From the NCBI RefSeq assembly GCF_028285715.1, contig NZ_JANQOO010000033.1:1-45064 (forward strand): a stretch of DNA of 45,064 bases. The letters are read 5' to 3'. The notes beneath the pieces were generated by a model, which saw only the letters and a program-made list of their open reading frames with translations, was not told the origin of the DNA and ran no database searches. A program made the position numbers and the translations under genes. Every line of letters begins with the position of its first letter. Position 1 is the stretch's first letter. The DNA comes from Ulvibacterium sp. GTDB taxonomy: Bacteria > Bacteroidota > Bacteroidia > Flavobacteriales > Flavobacteriaceae. Positions 1 to 8,506 of this stretch are shown in pieces.

Positions 1-139
1 CCGCTACCACGGCAAGTTCAGTTTTGAGTGTTTCTCACATTTCAAAGGGGTCCTGGACAAACCAACGGTAATCGAAACAAACCTCAAGTACTACGGATAT
101 AACGAAAAACAAATGGGATTAATAAAAAAGTTGGGCTAA
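1..139 (+). CDS. Aldehyde dehydrogenase, C-terminal fragment (cut by window edge)
   Basis: Read in the frame starting at base 2, the first 45 codons end at a TAA at 137-139. The peptide begins RYHGKFSFECFSHFKGVL, which matches the extreme C-terminus of class 3-type aldehyde dehydrogenases, where a YHGKxSFxxFSH segment near the oligomerisation strand is followed by a 'Y..Y...K' tail. The enzyme oxidises aldehydes to carboxylic acids with NAD(P)+. The catalytic Cys and Glu lie upstream of the window and cannot be checked. A strong hairpin follows the stop at 172-200. Family assignment is fairly sure; substrate cannot be told. Confidence 0.75.
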   Translation, partial: RYHGKFSFECFSHFKGVLDKPTVIETNLKYYGYNEKQMGLIKKLG

Positions 140-171
140 ACTAGAATGGAAAACTATGTCCTTCAAAATAT

Positions 172-200
172 GTTATGCCCCATCACAAATGGGGCATAAC
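172..200 (+). terminator. Strong hairpin behind the aldehyde dehydrogenase
   Basis: A perfect 12-bp inverted repeat, GTTATGCCCCAT (172-183) and ATGGGGCATAAC (189-200), encloses a 5-base loop. It begins 33 bases after the dehydrogenase stop codon, so it probably ends that transcript. There is no clean T-tract, only GTATTTC, so intrinsic termination is inferred rather than shown. Part of the arm (TGGGGCATAA) recurs in the hairpin at 5836-5850. Confidence 0.6.
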
Positions 201-644
201 GTATTTCACAAAATACCAAGCCGATAATATAGATAAGGGGAAAATAAAGGCAGGGTTAACAAATATGGATTCATGAAAATCGACAGTACTAAAGGATTTA
301 TAATTCTATAATAAATTTCAAAAGAGCATTTTGGTCGTCTCAACAATTTATTATTATTTTTTAGTTACCACATTGGATTTTCCCATATCCTTTCTAAAAG
401 AAGAAAGAACCCAATCCTAACCAAAAGCAAATAGTCTTTTTTCGGTCTAATTTTATATATTAAATCAACTAATTCTAAGTAATGTTGACCGAACATGGCC
501 TCTTATTTATTGCCGAAAGAAACGGAATCACATCAAATTGCGGGAGACGGAAGGAAGGGTCAAAAGAGGGTATCAAAACAATGCCCATTCTTTTGGCAAA
601 TACTTAATTCTTTGTGGTGCCTATTACATAATAAAATAAGGATT
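201..644. other. Intergenic stretch without a recognisable gene
   Basis: AT-rich sequence between the dehydrogenase hairpin and the convergent end of the serine protease gene. Open frames on the plus strand run into the protease gene antisense and have no family resemblance. No repeat or regulatory site was recognised. Confidence 0.5.
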
Positions 645-1667
645 TTACTCCTTAAAATCAATCTGAAGCTGTTCTACTTTTCCACCCCGAAGCACTTGCA
701 AAACCAAGGACTTCTGATCAAACAGTTGTGCTCTTTGCTCGTTATTTTGCTGAAGGTTTTCAAAAGATTCCTGGGTAAGAGGAAGACCATTCACCGAAAG
801 GATGATATCACCTCCCAAAACCAATTGATTTCCACTTACGGAAATACCCTCAAAACCTCCCTTTAATCCAGCATAATATGCAGGGGAAAAGACCACAACG
901 GATTCCACCAACATACCACCTCCATTTGGGACATTCAATATCCAAGATAAGCTATTGTCCAGAATGTATCCATTGATACCCGTCCATCTCCTATTTTCAT
1001 CGATAACAGCTTTTTTGGCCGAATTGGAAGTGGCTGCAAAACCGATGCCCTCAAATCCACCAGATTGAGTGATAATATAACTCGCTATGCCAATGACCTC
1101 ACCTTTTAAATTGAACATGGGGCCGCCAGAATTTCCCTCATTTATGGAAGCATCGGTTTGAAACGATTCAGGCAATAGAAACCCGGAAGTTCTTTCTTTT
1201 TTAGAATGCTTCCCACTGATATGACCTACGGAGAGGGAGTGCTCCAGCCCGTGGGGAGCACCTACAATAATGATTTCATCTCCAATGGAAACCGATTCGG
1301 AATCTCCCAATTTAGCAACATTGGATACCTTGGGAACCCAAGATAGCTTGAGCAAGGCAACATCTGCATTAGGAGCCGATCTAAAAACTTTTGCAGGAAT
1401 TTCTTCCCCGTTTAAAAAACTAACCTTTATCCGCTCGGCATCGTTGACCACATGGGCCGCTGTCAAAACCTCATTTTCTGATATCAATACCCCGGAACCC
1501 AGTCCTTCAACGGTGGTTCTTTGATTGTTATTCCCTAAGGCTTTGGATTCCGTAAAAAGGGTGACCACCGAGGGATTAACATTTTTGTAAAGCTTTGAAA
1601 TATCTTGGGCCATACCCAAGGTGAAACCAGAAACAAAGAAGATTGTGATAAATACTTTTGACTGCAT
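645..1667 (-). CDS. Secreted trypsin-like serine protease with PDZ domain (HtrA/DegP-like)
   Basis: A 340-residue protein that cleaves or quality-controls proteins in the periplasm or at the cell surface. It starts with a signal peptide of about 20 residues ending GMA-Q. The S1C protease domain shows all three catalytic residues: His72 in TAAHVVND, Asp102 in ADVALLKL and Ser180 in GNSGGP. The C-terminal 90 residues, with GLKGGFEG and a GGDIILSVNG segment, look like one PDZ domain that would bind exposed C-termini. DegP/HtrA has a similar order but usually two PDZ domains and about 450 residues, so this is a short single-PDZ form. The gene stands alone with long flanks. Family is confident; the target proteins are unknown. 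Confidence 0.85.
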   Translation of the reverse strand: MQSKVFITIFFVSGFTLGMAQDISKLYKNVNPSVVTLFTESKALGNNNQRTTVEGLGSGVLISENEVLTAAHVVNDAERIKVSFLNGEEIPAKVFRSAPNADVALLKLSWVPKVSNVAKLGDSESVSIGDEIIIVGAPHGLEHSLSVGHISGKHSKKERTSGFLLPESFQTDASINEGNSGGPMFNLKGEVIGIASYIITQSGGFEGIGFAATSNSAKKAVIDENRRWTGINGYILDNSLSWILNVPNGGGMLVESVVVFSPAYYAGLKGGFEGISVSGNQLVLGGDIILSVNGLPLTQESFENLQQNNEQRAQLFDQKSLVLQVLRGGKVEQLQIDFKE

Positions 1668-2604
1668 ATGGCAAATATACTTTTATTGGATAACATTCTT
1701 GTAAATAGAAGTACAAAGCCCAAATACTATAGTACAGAATAACACATTCATATTTCGTTAATTAGCAAGCGGAGTAACTGGAACCTTCGATTCCAAATAG
1801 TTCCTTTACTCACAGTAAAATAATACCGTTCTATGTTTTATGTCGTTTTAAACTATGGTTAATGGTATCCTTGGGAATGAAACATCCCTCAATTTAATCG
1901 ATTACACATTGAAAAAGTCTGAACTCGATTCCAAAATTAATCTAGTCTGTTAAACCATAAGGCAGCTTTGACAAACTGTCAGTTTCAATTCTAGGAGAGC
2001 TTCAACAATTTTGGAATTCCCTTTTTGATGCTTTAGACCGCTTGATAGTTATTACTCTCTTAAAATGGCAGCTCCTTTATCGAATTTTTCAATGTCTCTG
2101 AGGATGATATTCTTCTTAGCTAATTTTGCTTAGCACATACATGACATTAAGTCGTCTAAAAAGATAGCTCTCACATTTATCTTCAAAACACACATTCTTT
2201 ACCTGATTCATCAAAATAATACTTTTGTTTTCAAAATAGATAGGTTGACAATTTATATTAATATTACTTTTACAATAAGAAAGCACCTTTGGAATGACAG
2301 TGTGTAATTGGTACCTCAACTCAGTGCGAAAAGTTGGTTGATTTCAATACTTTACCAACAACGGAAGGAATTGTTTTGTACCTGAAGTAGTCTACCACAA
2401 GTATCAATTGTAAAATTTAGGTTGTAAAGAAAGATAAAGCTTTTTAGGAATTCTGAGGAAAATGATTCTCGTAAAAAAAATCGAAAACCTTTAGGAACAT
2501 GGTATTTTTATGAAGTACGGATATTATAGATTAATTTGAAAAATTAAAGGTTGGCAAATGAGTATTGAAGCAAACCGTATACACGGTTATGACCGTAGTG
2601 GGCG
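1668..2604. other. Long intergenic region, no convincing gene
   Basis: About 940 AT-rich bases between two minus-strand genes. The longest frame, 2116-2319 on the minus strand (67 codons, TTG start), is cysteine-rich and like no family I know. A further open stretch of about 23 codons lies downstream of it in another frame (around 2060-2130), so this may be a decayed minus-strand gene, but nothing identifies it. No repeats, RNA genes or operators were recognised. Confidence 0.4.
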
Positions 2605-3246
2605 TTATTTCAACCAATCCCGTATTTCCTGTTGTTTTATATATTGAATGCCCTCTTTTCCTTGCTTAAAGGCATTCACCATAGCCTCCGCCAATACTTT
2701 GGTGGATAATGGGCTTTGTGATTTCAAGACGCCAAGGGAATTCAAAAAACTTATGATTTTTACACCCCAAACTTCGGTTCCGCGTTTGCTGCCCTTTCTA
2801 TCTAACAGAGGAGGTTTTAAGATAATCGTTTTTCTAAATTCTAATTTTTTTATGGCCTCTTCCAATTGCCCTTTCATTCGGGAATAAAAAATAGGAGATT
2901 TTGAAGAGGCGTTTGCCGCGGAAACCAAAACATAATTCTCCACTCCGTTGTCTCTGGCTGCTTTTGCAAATTCATATTGGTATCCATAATCCACTTTCCA
3001 TTGCTGTTCTTTGCTACCTGCTGCCTTTACGGTAGTACCTAAACAGGAGAACAATACTCCTCCTTGGACTAGATGCCTCCATTCTTCCGTTTGATCAAAA
3101 TCGATAAGATGGGTAGTCAGTTTATCCCTTTTGGGCATGCCCCGTCTCACAAAAATGTGCGCTTCGTGGATATCGTCATCCTCCAGGAGTATATTTAAGA
3201 GGTCTTTTCCCGTAGCCCCGGTTGCTCCTATAATCAATGCTTTCAT
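2605..3246 (-). CDS. NAD(P)-binding oxidoreductase, atypical short-chain dehydrogenase
   Basis: A 213-residue soluble protein with an N-terminal Rossmann nucleotide-binding motif, IIGATGATG, at residues 5-13. The segment LVSAANASSKSPIFYSRMKG carries the Tyr-x3-Lys arrangement of the short-chain dehydrogenase/NmrA/HTATIP2-like group. Its length fits the small atypical SDRs often annotated as 'NAD(P)H-binding protein' or epimerase-like. The substrate is not predictable; related proteins act as reductases or redox sensors. It is monocistronic on the minus strand and divergent from the small gene at 3363. The ATG at 3246 sits just before the glycine motif, as in the family. Confidence 0.8.
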   Translation of the reverse strand: MKALIIGATGATGKDLLNILLEDDDIHEAHIFVRRGMPKRDKLTTHLIDFDQTEEWRHLVQGGVLFSCLGTTVKAAGSKEQQWKVDYGYQYEFAKAARDNGVENYVLVSAANASSKSPIFYSRMKGQLEEAIKKLEFRKTIILKPPLLDRKGSKRGTEVWGVKIISFLNSLGVLKSQSPLSTKVLAEAMVNAFKQGKEGIQYIKQQEIRDWLK

Positions 3247-3362
3247 GTTAGTATTTCATATTCCGTTTTCCCTCCCATTTAGTGATAAAATTACAAATCA
3301 TTTGATAATAAATAAATTCACAGCATTTTGCAGCCTCAATTTAATTTATCTTGTGGGATGAT

Positions 3363-3743
3363 ATGAAATTCAGTAAGAAGTATGAAAGGGACTATCATTG
3401 GTATTTATCCGTAATAGACGTTTTTTCCTTTGATGGTACCGAGGAATACCATAATAATCAAGGTGTTGATCTAATTCAATTTGACCGACGTGGCCGAACT
3501 GCAAAAGAGTGCTTTTACCTCTATGACAGTAACGGTATTATCAAACCAACATGTGAACCTGAAAAATTAAAGGCCCTCTACAAAACCAAGGGAAGTGTCA
3601 ACCTTCACATTAAAATGTTTGCAAAAGATAGAGCTAAGGGTTATTTGCCCAGGATTGAGTTTGAAAAAATGTGTAAGGAGTTCAATGTACCGGATTGGTT
3701 TGTCGTAGCTGTAGAAAATCAAAAGGAAAAATATTACGAGTAA
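3363..3743 (+). CDS. Conserved-looking small protein of unknown function
   Basis: An open frame of 126 codons from ATG 3363. An in-frame TTG at 3351 is less likely as a start. The protein is soluble, mixed in charge and aromatic-rich (YERDYHWYLSVIDVF near the start), with no signal peptide or membrane segment. Codon use resembles the neighbours and the frame is uninterrupted, so I take it as a real gene. I recognise no domain. It is divergent from the oxidoreductase gene, about 115 bases away, and precedes the unit starting at 3905, from which it is separated by a candidate operator and promoter. Confidence 0.6.
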   Translation: MKFSKKYERDYHWYLSVIDVFSFDGTEEYHNNQGVDLIQFDRRGRTAKECFYLYDSNGIIKPTCEPEKLKALYKTKGSVNLHIKMFAKDRAKGYLPRIEFEKMCKEFNVPDWFVVAVENQKEKYYE

Positions 3744-3835
3744 TTAGAGCTAAATGGACAGACCATACTAGATTTTGGGTGCCGCAACTTAAATTTTGAC
3801 ATAAGCGTATTATTTTTCTAGGTTTTTTTCATTAA

Positions 3836-3850
3836 TTAACCTAGGGTAAA
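3836..3850 (+). promoter_or_regulatory. Candidate Crp/Fnr-type operator, site A
   Basis: The sequence TTAACCTAGGGTAAAT (3836-3851) is an imperfect palindrome TTAACC-TAG-GGTAAA centred on 3843. The 12-mer CCTAGGGTAAAT recurs exactly on the minus strand at site C (35059-35070) and with one change at site B (29149-29160). A perfect flavobacterial -7 box begins 29 bases downstream, which would place the centre close to -42, the classical activator position. It lies 54 bases before the start codon at 3905. The regulator is inferred, not shown. Confidence 0.6.
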
Positions 3851-3871
3851 TGATTCAAATCAAAGAGTCCA

Positions 3872-3879
3872 TAGCTTTG
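3872..3879 (+). promoter_or_regulatory. Flavobacterial -7 promoter element
   Basis: TAGCTTTG matches the Bacteroidetes housekeeping -7 consensus TAnnTTTG exactly. Transcription would start near 3886, about 19 bases before ATG 3905. No good -33 TTG is placed upstream, which fits an activator-dependent promoter using site A. Confidence 0.55.
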
Positions 3880-3904
3880 TCCAGTCCCTAATATAATACC
3901 ATTA

Positions 3905-4198
3905 ATGATGAAATCAATTTATTCAAGAGTTAAAAACGAATGGGAGGAGGGCTATTGGATATACGAAGGAATTTCAATCGTTGCTTTCACTACTTTTGGG
4001 GGAGTTCCGCTTTTTGAAGTATTATTCAATGACCATAGGATTTTCCAAACGGTACAAGTGCTTAATATTCTGATTGTATGTAGCGTAGTGGCCCCTATAA
4101 TCTTGGCCGTTCAAAAACCACGAATCGTGTTTCGTACTTTCGTGACATTACTTATTGTTAATATGGTGGAACTTATAATATTCAACTTTCAACTATGA
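3905..4198 (+). CDS. Small integral membrane protein, unknown function
   Basis: A 97-residue protein with a short charged N-terminus (MMKSIYSRVKNEWEEGYW) followed by about three hydrophobic segments, so it should sit in the inner membrane. Two ATGs lie in tandem at 3905 and 3908; either could be used. I do not recognise a family. It is the first gene behind site A and its -7 box, and leads by 90 bases into the rhomboid gene in the same direction, suggesting co-transcription with the membrane-proteolysis genes that follow. Confidence 0.65.
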   Translation: MMKSIYSRVKNEWEEGYWIYEGISIVAFTTFGGVPLFEVLFNDHRIFQTVQVLNILIVCSVVAPIILAVQKPRIVFRTFVTLLIVNMVELIIFNFQL

Positions 4199-4288
4199 AA
4201 AGATTTTCTGTCTATACCAGAACCATGAAGTTGAAGTTACCATTGCTTATGACATTAAGATAGAAATTAACTGTAAAAGTATAGTATT

Positions 4289-4981
4289 GTGATTCCATTG
4301 ACTGACACCGCCAAAGTTGAAACATTCTGTTGGATGAATTGGACCTTAATCGGTTTGAATATTATCATTTTCTTTTTGGTAGCTGGGATAGATATGGAAA
4401 AGTTGCAACTATTAATCTTATATTTTGGAATTGTGCCGGAGAATTTCAGGGTACTCCTGATACATGGAATGACAGAAAATTTAGGTTTGGCTGGATTGAC
4501 ACTTATCACCAGTCAATTCCTGCACGGCGGTCTTGGCCACCTTATAGGAAATATGTGGACCCTTTACATATTTGGTGACAATGTGGAAGAGCGAATGGGA
4601 AGTTGGGGATATCTGATTTTCTATCTGCTTTGTGGAGTAATCGCTGGATTGACCCATGTTTTTATCAACCCTGACTCTGCAGTACCTACAATTGGGGCAT
4701 CAGGTGCTATCTCGGGTGTCATGGGAGCTTATTTATTCCTTTTTCCCAAGAGTAAGGTTGTGTTTTTAATACCCTGGTTTGTTCCAATAGTGTTCATTCC
4801 ATCAATATTCTATTTAGCTCTATGGTTCCTTGGTCAATCCTTAGGTGGTAGTTGGCAGGTCCTTACTTCCGAAACAGGGGGTGTGGCCTTTTGGGCTCAT
4901 ATAGGTGGGTTTATTGGCGGAATATTGATTCATTGGATTTTCGTTTTGGGAAATCGACTAAGAACCAAGGTGAAATTTTAA
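4289..4981 (+). CDS. Rhomboid family intramembrane serine protease
   Basis: A 230-residue, six-membrane-segment protein that cleaves transmembrane helices within the bilayer. The diagnostic features are GHLIGNMW after the first long loop, the catalytic serine in GASG (Ser138) and the partner histidine in AHIGGFIGG (His204). I chose the GTG at 4289 because homologues usually begin MIPL.D.; the first in-frame ATG (4334) would remove that N-terminus. The next gene begins 24 bases downstream, so the two are probably one transcript. Substrates are unknown. Pairing with a Clp-fold serine proteinase suggests a membrane-protein quality-control role. Confidence 0.88.
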   Translation: MIPLTDTAKVETFCWMNWTLIGLNIIIFFLVAGIDMEKLQLLILYFGIVPENFRVLLIHGMTENLGLAGLTLITSQFLHGGLGHLIGNMWTLYIFGDNVEERMGSWGYLIFYLLCGVIAGLTHVFINPDSAVPTIGASGAISGVMGAYLFLFPKSKVVFLIPWFVPIVFIPSIFYLALWFLGQSLGGSWQVLTSETGGVAFWAHIGGFIGGILIHWIFVLGNRLRTKVKF

Positions 4982-5005
4982 AGAACTAATTAAAATCAAT
5001 ATACT

Positions 5006-5815
5006 ATGGAAGGTTTATCAGGGTTATTATGGATTTTTATTATCGTATCAGCCATACAGCCGGTTATTGCGCGGCAGTTACTTCAAGACGAAAGGCGAAA
5101 ATTGATACAAAAACTGGAAAAAGAGCAAAAGTCCAAGGTCATTGCCCTTATCCATCGTCAAGAAAGCATGGCCTTATTAGGCTTCCCCATGGTAAAGTAC
5201 ATCAACTTGGAAGATTCCGAGGAGGTTCTCAGGGCCATTGGAGCCACCAAACCTGACGAAACCATTGATTTTGTTTTACACACTCCTGGTGGATTGGTAC
5301 TGGCAGCAATGCAAATTGCCCGAGCCATTGAACAACATCCGGGCAAGGTAAGGGTCATTGTTCCGCATTATGCCATGTCCGGAGGCACCCTGATTTCTTT
5401 GGCTGCTGACGAAATCATCATGAGCCCCCATGCCGTACTGGGCCCCGTAGACCCACAACTGGGTAGCTTGCCCGCCCCCTCTTTGGTCAAGCTAAAAAAG
5501 GAAAAATCAATTGATCATATTGACGATAAGACCTTGATTATGGCGGACATGGCCGATAAGGCCATTCATCAACTGCAATCAGGTATCAAGGAAATCATGA
5601 CCTCCACTTATGGCGAAGAAAAGGCTGAAGAGATTTCCAATATGTTAACTGAAGGAAGATGGACACATGATTATGGCATAACCGCAAGATTTGCCAAGGA
5701 AATTGGTCTTAATGTAAGCACCGAAATTCCAAATGATGTCTTAGCACTCATGCAGATGTATAGGCAACCGACGAGGTTGGCAGTGCCTACGGTTGACTAT
5801 TTACAAAAAAAATAA
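5006..5815 (+). CDS. SDH-family Clp-fold membrane serine proteinase (SppA-like)
   Basis: A 269-residue protein with an N-terminal membrane anchor (residues 3-21) followed by a ClpP/crotonase-fold domain. HTPGGLVLAA (92-101) is the substrate-strand motif and AMSGGTLISLAADEI carries the presumed nucleophile Ser125, as in signal-peptide-peptidase-like and 'serine dehydrogenase proteinase' proteins. SPHAVLGPVDPQLG is also characteristic of the family. It would degrade peptides or membrane protein remnants at the inner membrane, which fits its place directly behind a rhomboid protease. The length is normal for the family. The catalytic lysine is not assigned with certainty. Confidence 0.85.
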   Translation: MEGLSGLLWIFIIVSAIQPVIARQLLQDERRKLIQKLEKEQKSKVIALIHRQESMALLGFPMVKYINLEDSEEVLRAIGATKPDETIDFVLHTPGGLVLAAMQIARAIEQHPGKVRVIVPHYAMSGGTLISLAADEIIMSPHAVLGPVDPQLGSLPAPSLVKLKKEKSIDHIDDKTLIMADMADKAIHQLQSGIKEIMTSTYGEEKAEEISNMLTEGRWTHDYGITARFAKEIGLNVSTEIPNDVLALMQMYRQPTRLAVPTVDYLQKK

Positions 5816-5835
5816 GTTACCTTAAAACCACCATT

Positions 5836-5850
5836 GGGGCATAATGCCCC
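5836..5850 (+). terminator. Short GC-rich hairpin between proteinase and patatin genes
   Basis: GGGGCATAATGCCCC can fold into a 5-6 bp stem with an ATAAT-centred loop, 20 bases behind the proteinase stop. No T-tract follows. It could weaken transcription into the patatin gene or act as a processing site. It shares GGGGCATAA with the hairpin at 172-200. Confidence 0.4.
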
Positions 5851-5872
5851 TACTTAAGATTGAAGATTAACC

Positions 5873-6640
5873 ATGCATAATTTGGGAATGGTATTCTCCG
5901 GAGGAGGGGTAAAGGGTGCAGCCCACATTGGAGTCCTTAAGGCCTTGGAGGAACATGACATAAAACCAACCTGTGTTGCCGGTACCAGTGCGGGAGCAAT
6001 GGCTGCAGCCTTTTACGCCTGTGGCTATAAGTCTGACGAAGTTCTGGGGTTAATGACAAGTAGGAATTTTTTAAAGTTCAGTTCCCTTTCATGGGCCAAG
6101 GCGGGTATGTTAGAACCGAAACTGTTCTTGAAGGTATTTGCTGACTTTTTTAGGGACAGGACATTTGAATCCCTGGATATCGAGTTGCATGTGGCTACAA
6201 CCAATATTGTGGAAGGTTCCCTAAGGGTTTTTACCAAAGGGCCCATTTTGAAGCCTCTACTGGCTTCTTGTGCCTTTCCCTTTATTTTTTCACCGGTTCC
6301 AATTGAAGAATCATTGTACTCCGATGGTGGGATCATCAATAATTTTCCTACCGAAAGCGTCGTGAAGCGTTGTAAAAATACTTTGGGTGTATACGTCAGT
6401 CCGTTACGTAAAATCACTAAAGAACAACTCAGGAATTCCATAGATGTGGCCGATCGTGCTTATAGGATATCAAACAGGTATGAATCCATGTCGAAGAGGC
6501 AACAATGTACCTGGGTCATTGAACCTCCGGAACTTGAGCATTATGGGACTTTTACCCTAAGCAAGATTAAGGAAATTTTTGAAATTGGATATACCTATGG
6601 CAACCAAATGGTAGAGCGCATACATTCGGATTTGGAATAG
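5873..6640 (+). CDS. Patatin-like phospholipase
   Basis: A 255-residue cytoplasmic lipid acyl hydrolase of the RssA/YjjU type. The oxyanion-hole glycines GGGVKG (10-15), the nucleophile elbow GTSAG (Ser39) and the aspartate of SDGG near residue 160 form the Ser-Asp dyad typical of bacterial patatins. There is no signal peptide. It follows the proteinase gene by 57 bases on the same strand and is probably the last gene of that unit. It likely releases fatty acids from phospholipids; the substrate is not determined by the sequence. Confidence 0.87.
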   Translation: MHNLGMVFSGGGVKGAAHIGVLKALEEHDIKPTCVAGTSAGAMAAAFYACGYKSDEVLGLMTSRNFLKFSSLSWAKAGMLEPKLFLKVFADFFRDRTFESLDIELHVATTNIVEGSLRVFTKGPILKPLLASCAFPFIFSPVPIEESLYSDGGIINNFPTESVVKRCKNTLGVYVSPLRKITKEQLRNSIDVADRAYRISNRYESMSKRQQCTWVIEPPELEHYGTFTLSKIKEIFEIGYTYGNQMVERIHSDLE

Positions 6641-6718
6641 GGCATACTTTCAAAATCATATACCCATGGCAACTATGGTTTCAAGTCAAATCACTTTTAA
6701 TTTAGGTGCAAATCGTTT

Positions 6719-6733
6719 TTTACCCAAGAATAA
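6719..6733 (+). promoter_or_regulatory. Candidate Crp/Fnr-type operator, site F (degenerate)
   Basis: TTTACCCAAGAATAAG (6719-6734) matches site C (TTTACCCTAGGATAAA) at 13 of 16 positions. It lies about 84 bases upstream of the start of the decayed PAP2 gene. No good -7 box sits at the expected 29-30 base spacing, so the promoter may have decayed with the gene. Confidence 0.4.
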
Positions 6734-6817
6734 GCCCTTTCATAATTTAGCTTCATACTAATTAGAGAGGACCACCAAGCTATAATTTTGGTTACTTCTT
6801 TCGACCCTTACAAAATT

Positions 6818-7695
6818 ATGAGGCCACATAACTTTGTCATCGCTTTTATCATGGCTTTTTTATCCTCTTTTTATTGTTTAGGCAAGTAAAGATTCAAAAA
6901 AATGATACCAAATGGGACAATTTCATTTACGATATAGGCTCTATATTTGGAGAAATTGGCTATTCTTCTATTCGTCCATTATATTAGAAAGGGGAACAAT
7001 TCCGAAACCTGGGTATTCTTGTGGCCGGAACCGTTGTCCCCTTCTTAATTGATGAAGATGTTCATAAGTGGATTGATGACTTCCGTGGTGATGTACCCTC
7101 GGTTATCAATGATTATGACATTGAATACGGAAACCCATCAAACAATTATGCTTTGACCGACTCCGTAATCCTTAAAAGACTTTTTACCAAAATGAGAGGC
7201 TGAGAAGAACAAGCGTTTAGTTGATATCGTCAACAAATGCAACCGGTTTACTTCAACAATTAGGTCAGTGTGCAGTCTAAAGGGCAAGGCCGAAGACCAA
7301 TAAAAGAGCTTACACCTTTGATCGTTGTTTAAATATCGAAAGAAAATCCTCTTTTGATTCTTTTCCTTCGGGCCATGCTATGCTCATCTTTCCCAAGGCC
7401 TGCGCCAATGGAAAAAAATTTAAAGACCTTTGGTTTAAAGTTGTGATATATAACGTTGGCTTAGTTCCTGTTGCGGCGCAGTTCATCGATTTGTTCGATT
7501 GAATAATGATGTTATCTTCGGCTCGATTGTGACTATCTTTATCGTTAATTCGATATATCGTTATCTCGAAAGGCGTTGCGACGAAAGATACAACACTTCG
7601 AAATCAAATATGTTGGATTGGACACCTACAATTCACCCAACCGGCTTGGGGTGATTGTGAATTTTCGAGATTGCGACTACGGAGAAAATCAATAA
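6818..7695 (+). pseudogene. Decayed PAP2-family membrane phosphatase
   Basis: Pieces of one protein can be read in order but in different frames. A signal-like start at 6818 soon hits a stop. An acidic-hydrophobic segment follows at 7021-7203. Then come RARPKT (7281-7298) and SFPSGHA (7359-7379), which are the first and second signature motifs of type 2 phosphatidic acid phosphatases. A DVIFGSIV segment at 7508 stands where the third motif (SR…H…SD.x.GS) belongs, though its Ser-Arg and His residues are lost. The C-terminal RLGVIVNF is at 7642 and the stop at 7693-7695. At least four frame changes and several stops separate the parts, so it cannot make a functional enzyme. Confidence 0.82.
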
Positions 7696-7717
7696 ATCAA
7701 GAAAAGAATCACTTATT

Positions 7718-8506
7718 ATGTTTAGTAATCAAGAGTTAAGTAAAGGTTGTACTCGTTGGATGATATATCTCTTTCTTTTGCCTTTTATTATATCAGCTCA
7801 AATCAACGAAAGTGATTCCATTACGTTTCGAACAAAACTTAGTTTGAGCGGTTTTTGGCAAGGGGGAAATGTCGAAACCCTAATTTTCAGGACAAAATCG
7901 GATGTCAGTTTTAGGACGGGCAAAAAATGGGTATTTAAAACCACCAATTCCTATGTTTATCAAGAATCTGACAGAGTAAAGTCTGATGAAGATCTTTTAA
8001 GTATGAATTTCATTTATTTCAACCCGGAACGAAGGATATACCCTTTTGCGCTAGGTATCATTAATACTGATTTTGCTAGGGATATAAACTTACGATATAA
8101 TTTTGGAATCGGAGGAACTTACCAAATTTTGAGGAAGAAAGAGCATTGGTTGAAACTTGCAATTAATGCGGGATATGAACAAACCGACTTTGCCAGTTCT
8201 GACTTCAACCGCCCGGAGTTTAACGGAACAAGTTCCATAAGCACTTTACGCGCAACGTTTTGGGTCAATGGAAAGTACGAACTATTGAAAAAAAAATTAG
8301 TGTTCGGTCATGAGAGCTATTTTCAGCCATCATTAGAACAGAGCAACAATTTTCGTTGGCAGGCCGACTTAAGCCTCGAGATGCCCGTTTGGGAATTTTT
8401 GAACGTCAAAATCAATTATTTGCACATTCATGAGAGTGTCGTAGTTGAAGAACAGAAGAAGGAAGACCGACTTTTGACAATAGGTTTTACTCTAAATACT
8501 CAATGA
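7718..8506 (+). CDS. DUF481-like outer membrane beta-barrel protein
   Basis: A 262-residue protein with an N-terminal signal sequence (hydrophobic core near residues 16-26, ending ISAQ) and alternating amphipathic strands rich in aromatic residues, ending in an even-spaced barrel-like segment. The pattern SLSGFWQGGNVETLIFRTKSD and the WVFKTTNSY strand recall DUF481 outer membrane proteins. Function in this family is unknown; a salt-stress or envelope role has been suggested for some members. It starts 22 bases after the PAP2 remnant and overlaps the convergent frameshifted gene by 7 bases. Family assignment is from pattern only. Confidence 0.6.
   Translation: MFSNQELSKGCTRWMIYLFLLPFIISAQINESDSITFRTKLSLSGFWQGGNVETLIFRTKSDVSFRTGKKWVFKTTNSYVYQESDRVKSDEDLLSMNFIYFNPERRIYPFALGIINTDFARDINLRYNFGIGGTYQILRKKEHWLKLAINAGYEQTDFASSDFNRPEFNGTSSISTLRATFWVNGKYELLKKKLVFGHESYFQPSLEQSNNFRWQADLSLEMPVWEFLNVKINYLHIHESVVVEEQKKEDRLLTIGFTLNTQ

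Noticed and set aside
495-866. 123-codon plus-strand frame
   Set aside because: More than half overlaps the 3' end of the serine protease gene antisense, with no signal, domain or natural composition.
1672-1679. Perfect -7 box TATATTTG (minus strand) at the serine protease gene
   Set aside because: It is only four bases before the start codon and has no -33 element, so it is probably chance in AT-rich DNA.
2116-2319. 67-codon minus-strand frame with TTG start
   Set aside because: Cysteine-rich, no family resemblance, in an AT-rich intergenic region; at best part of an unrecognisable remnant.
7021-7203. Separate 60-codon gene
   Set aside because: It is one readable piece of the PAP2 pseudogene; its family motifs follow in other frames.
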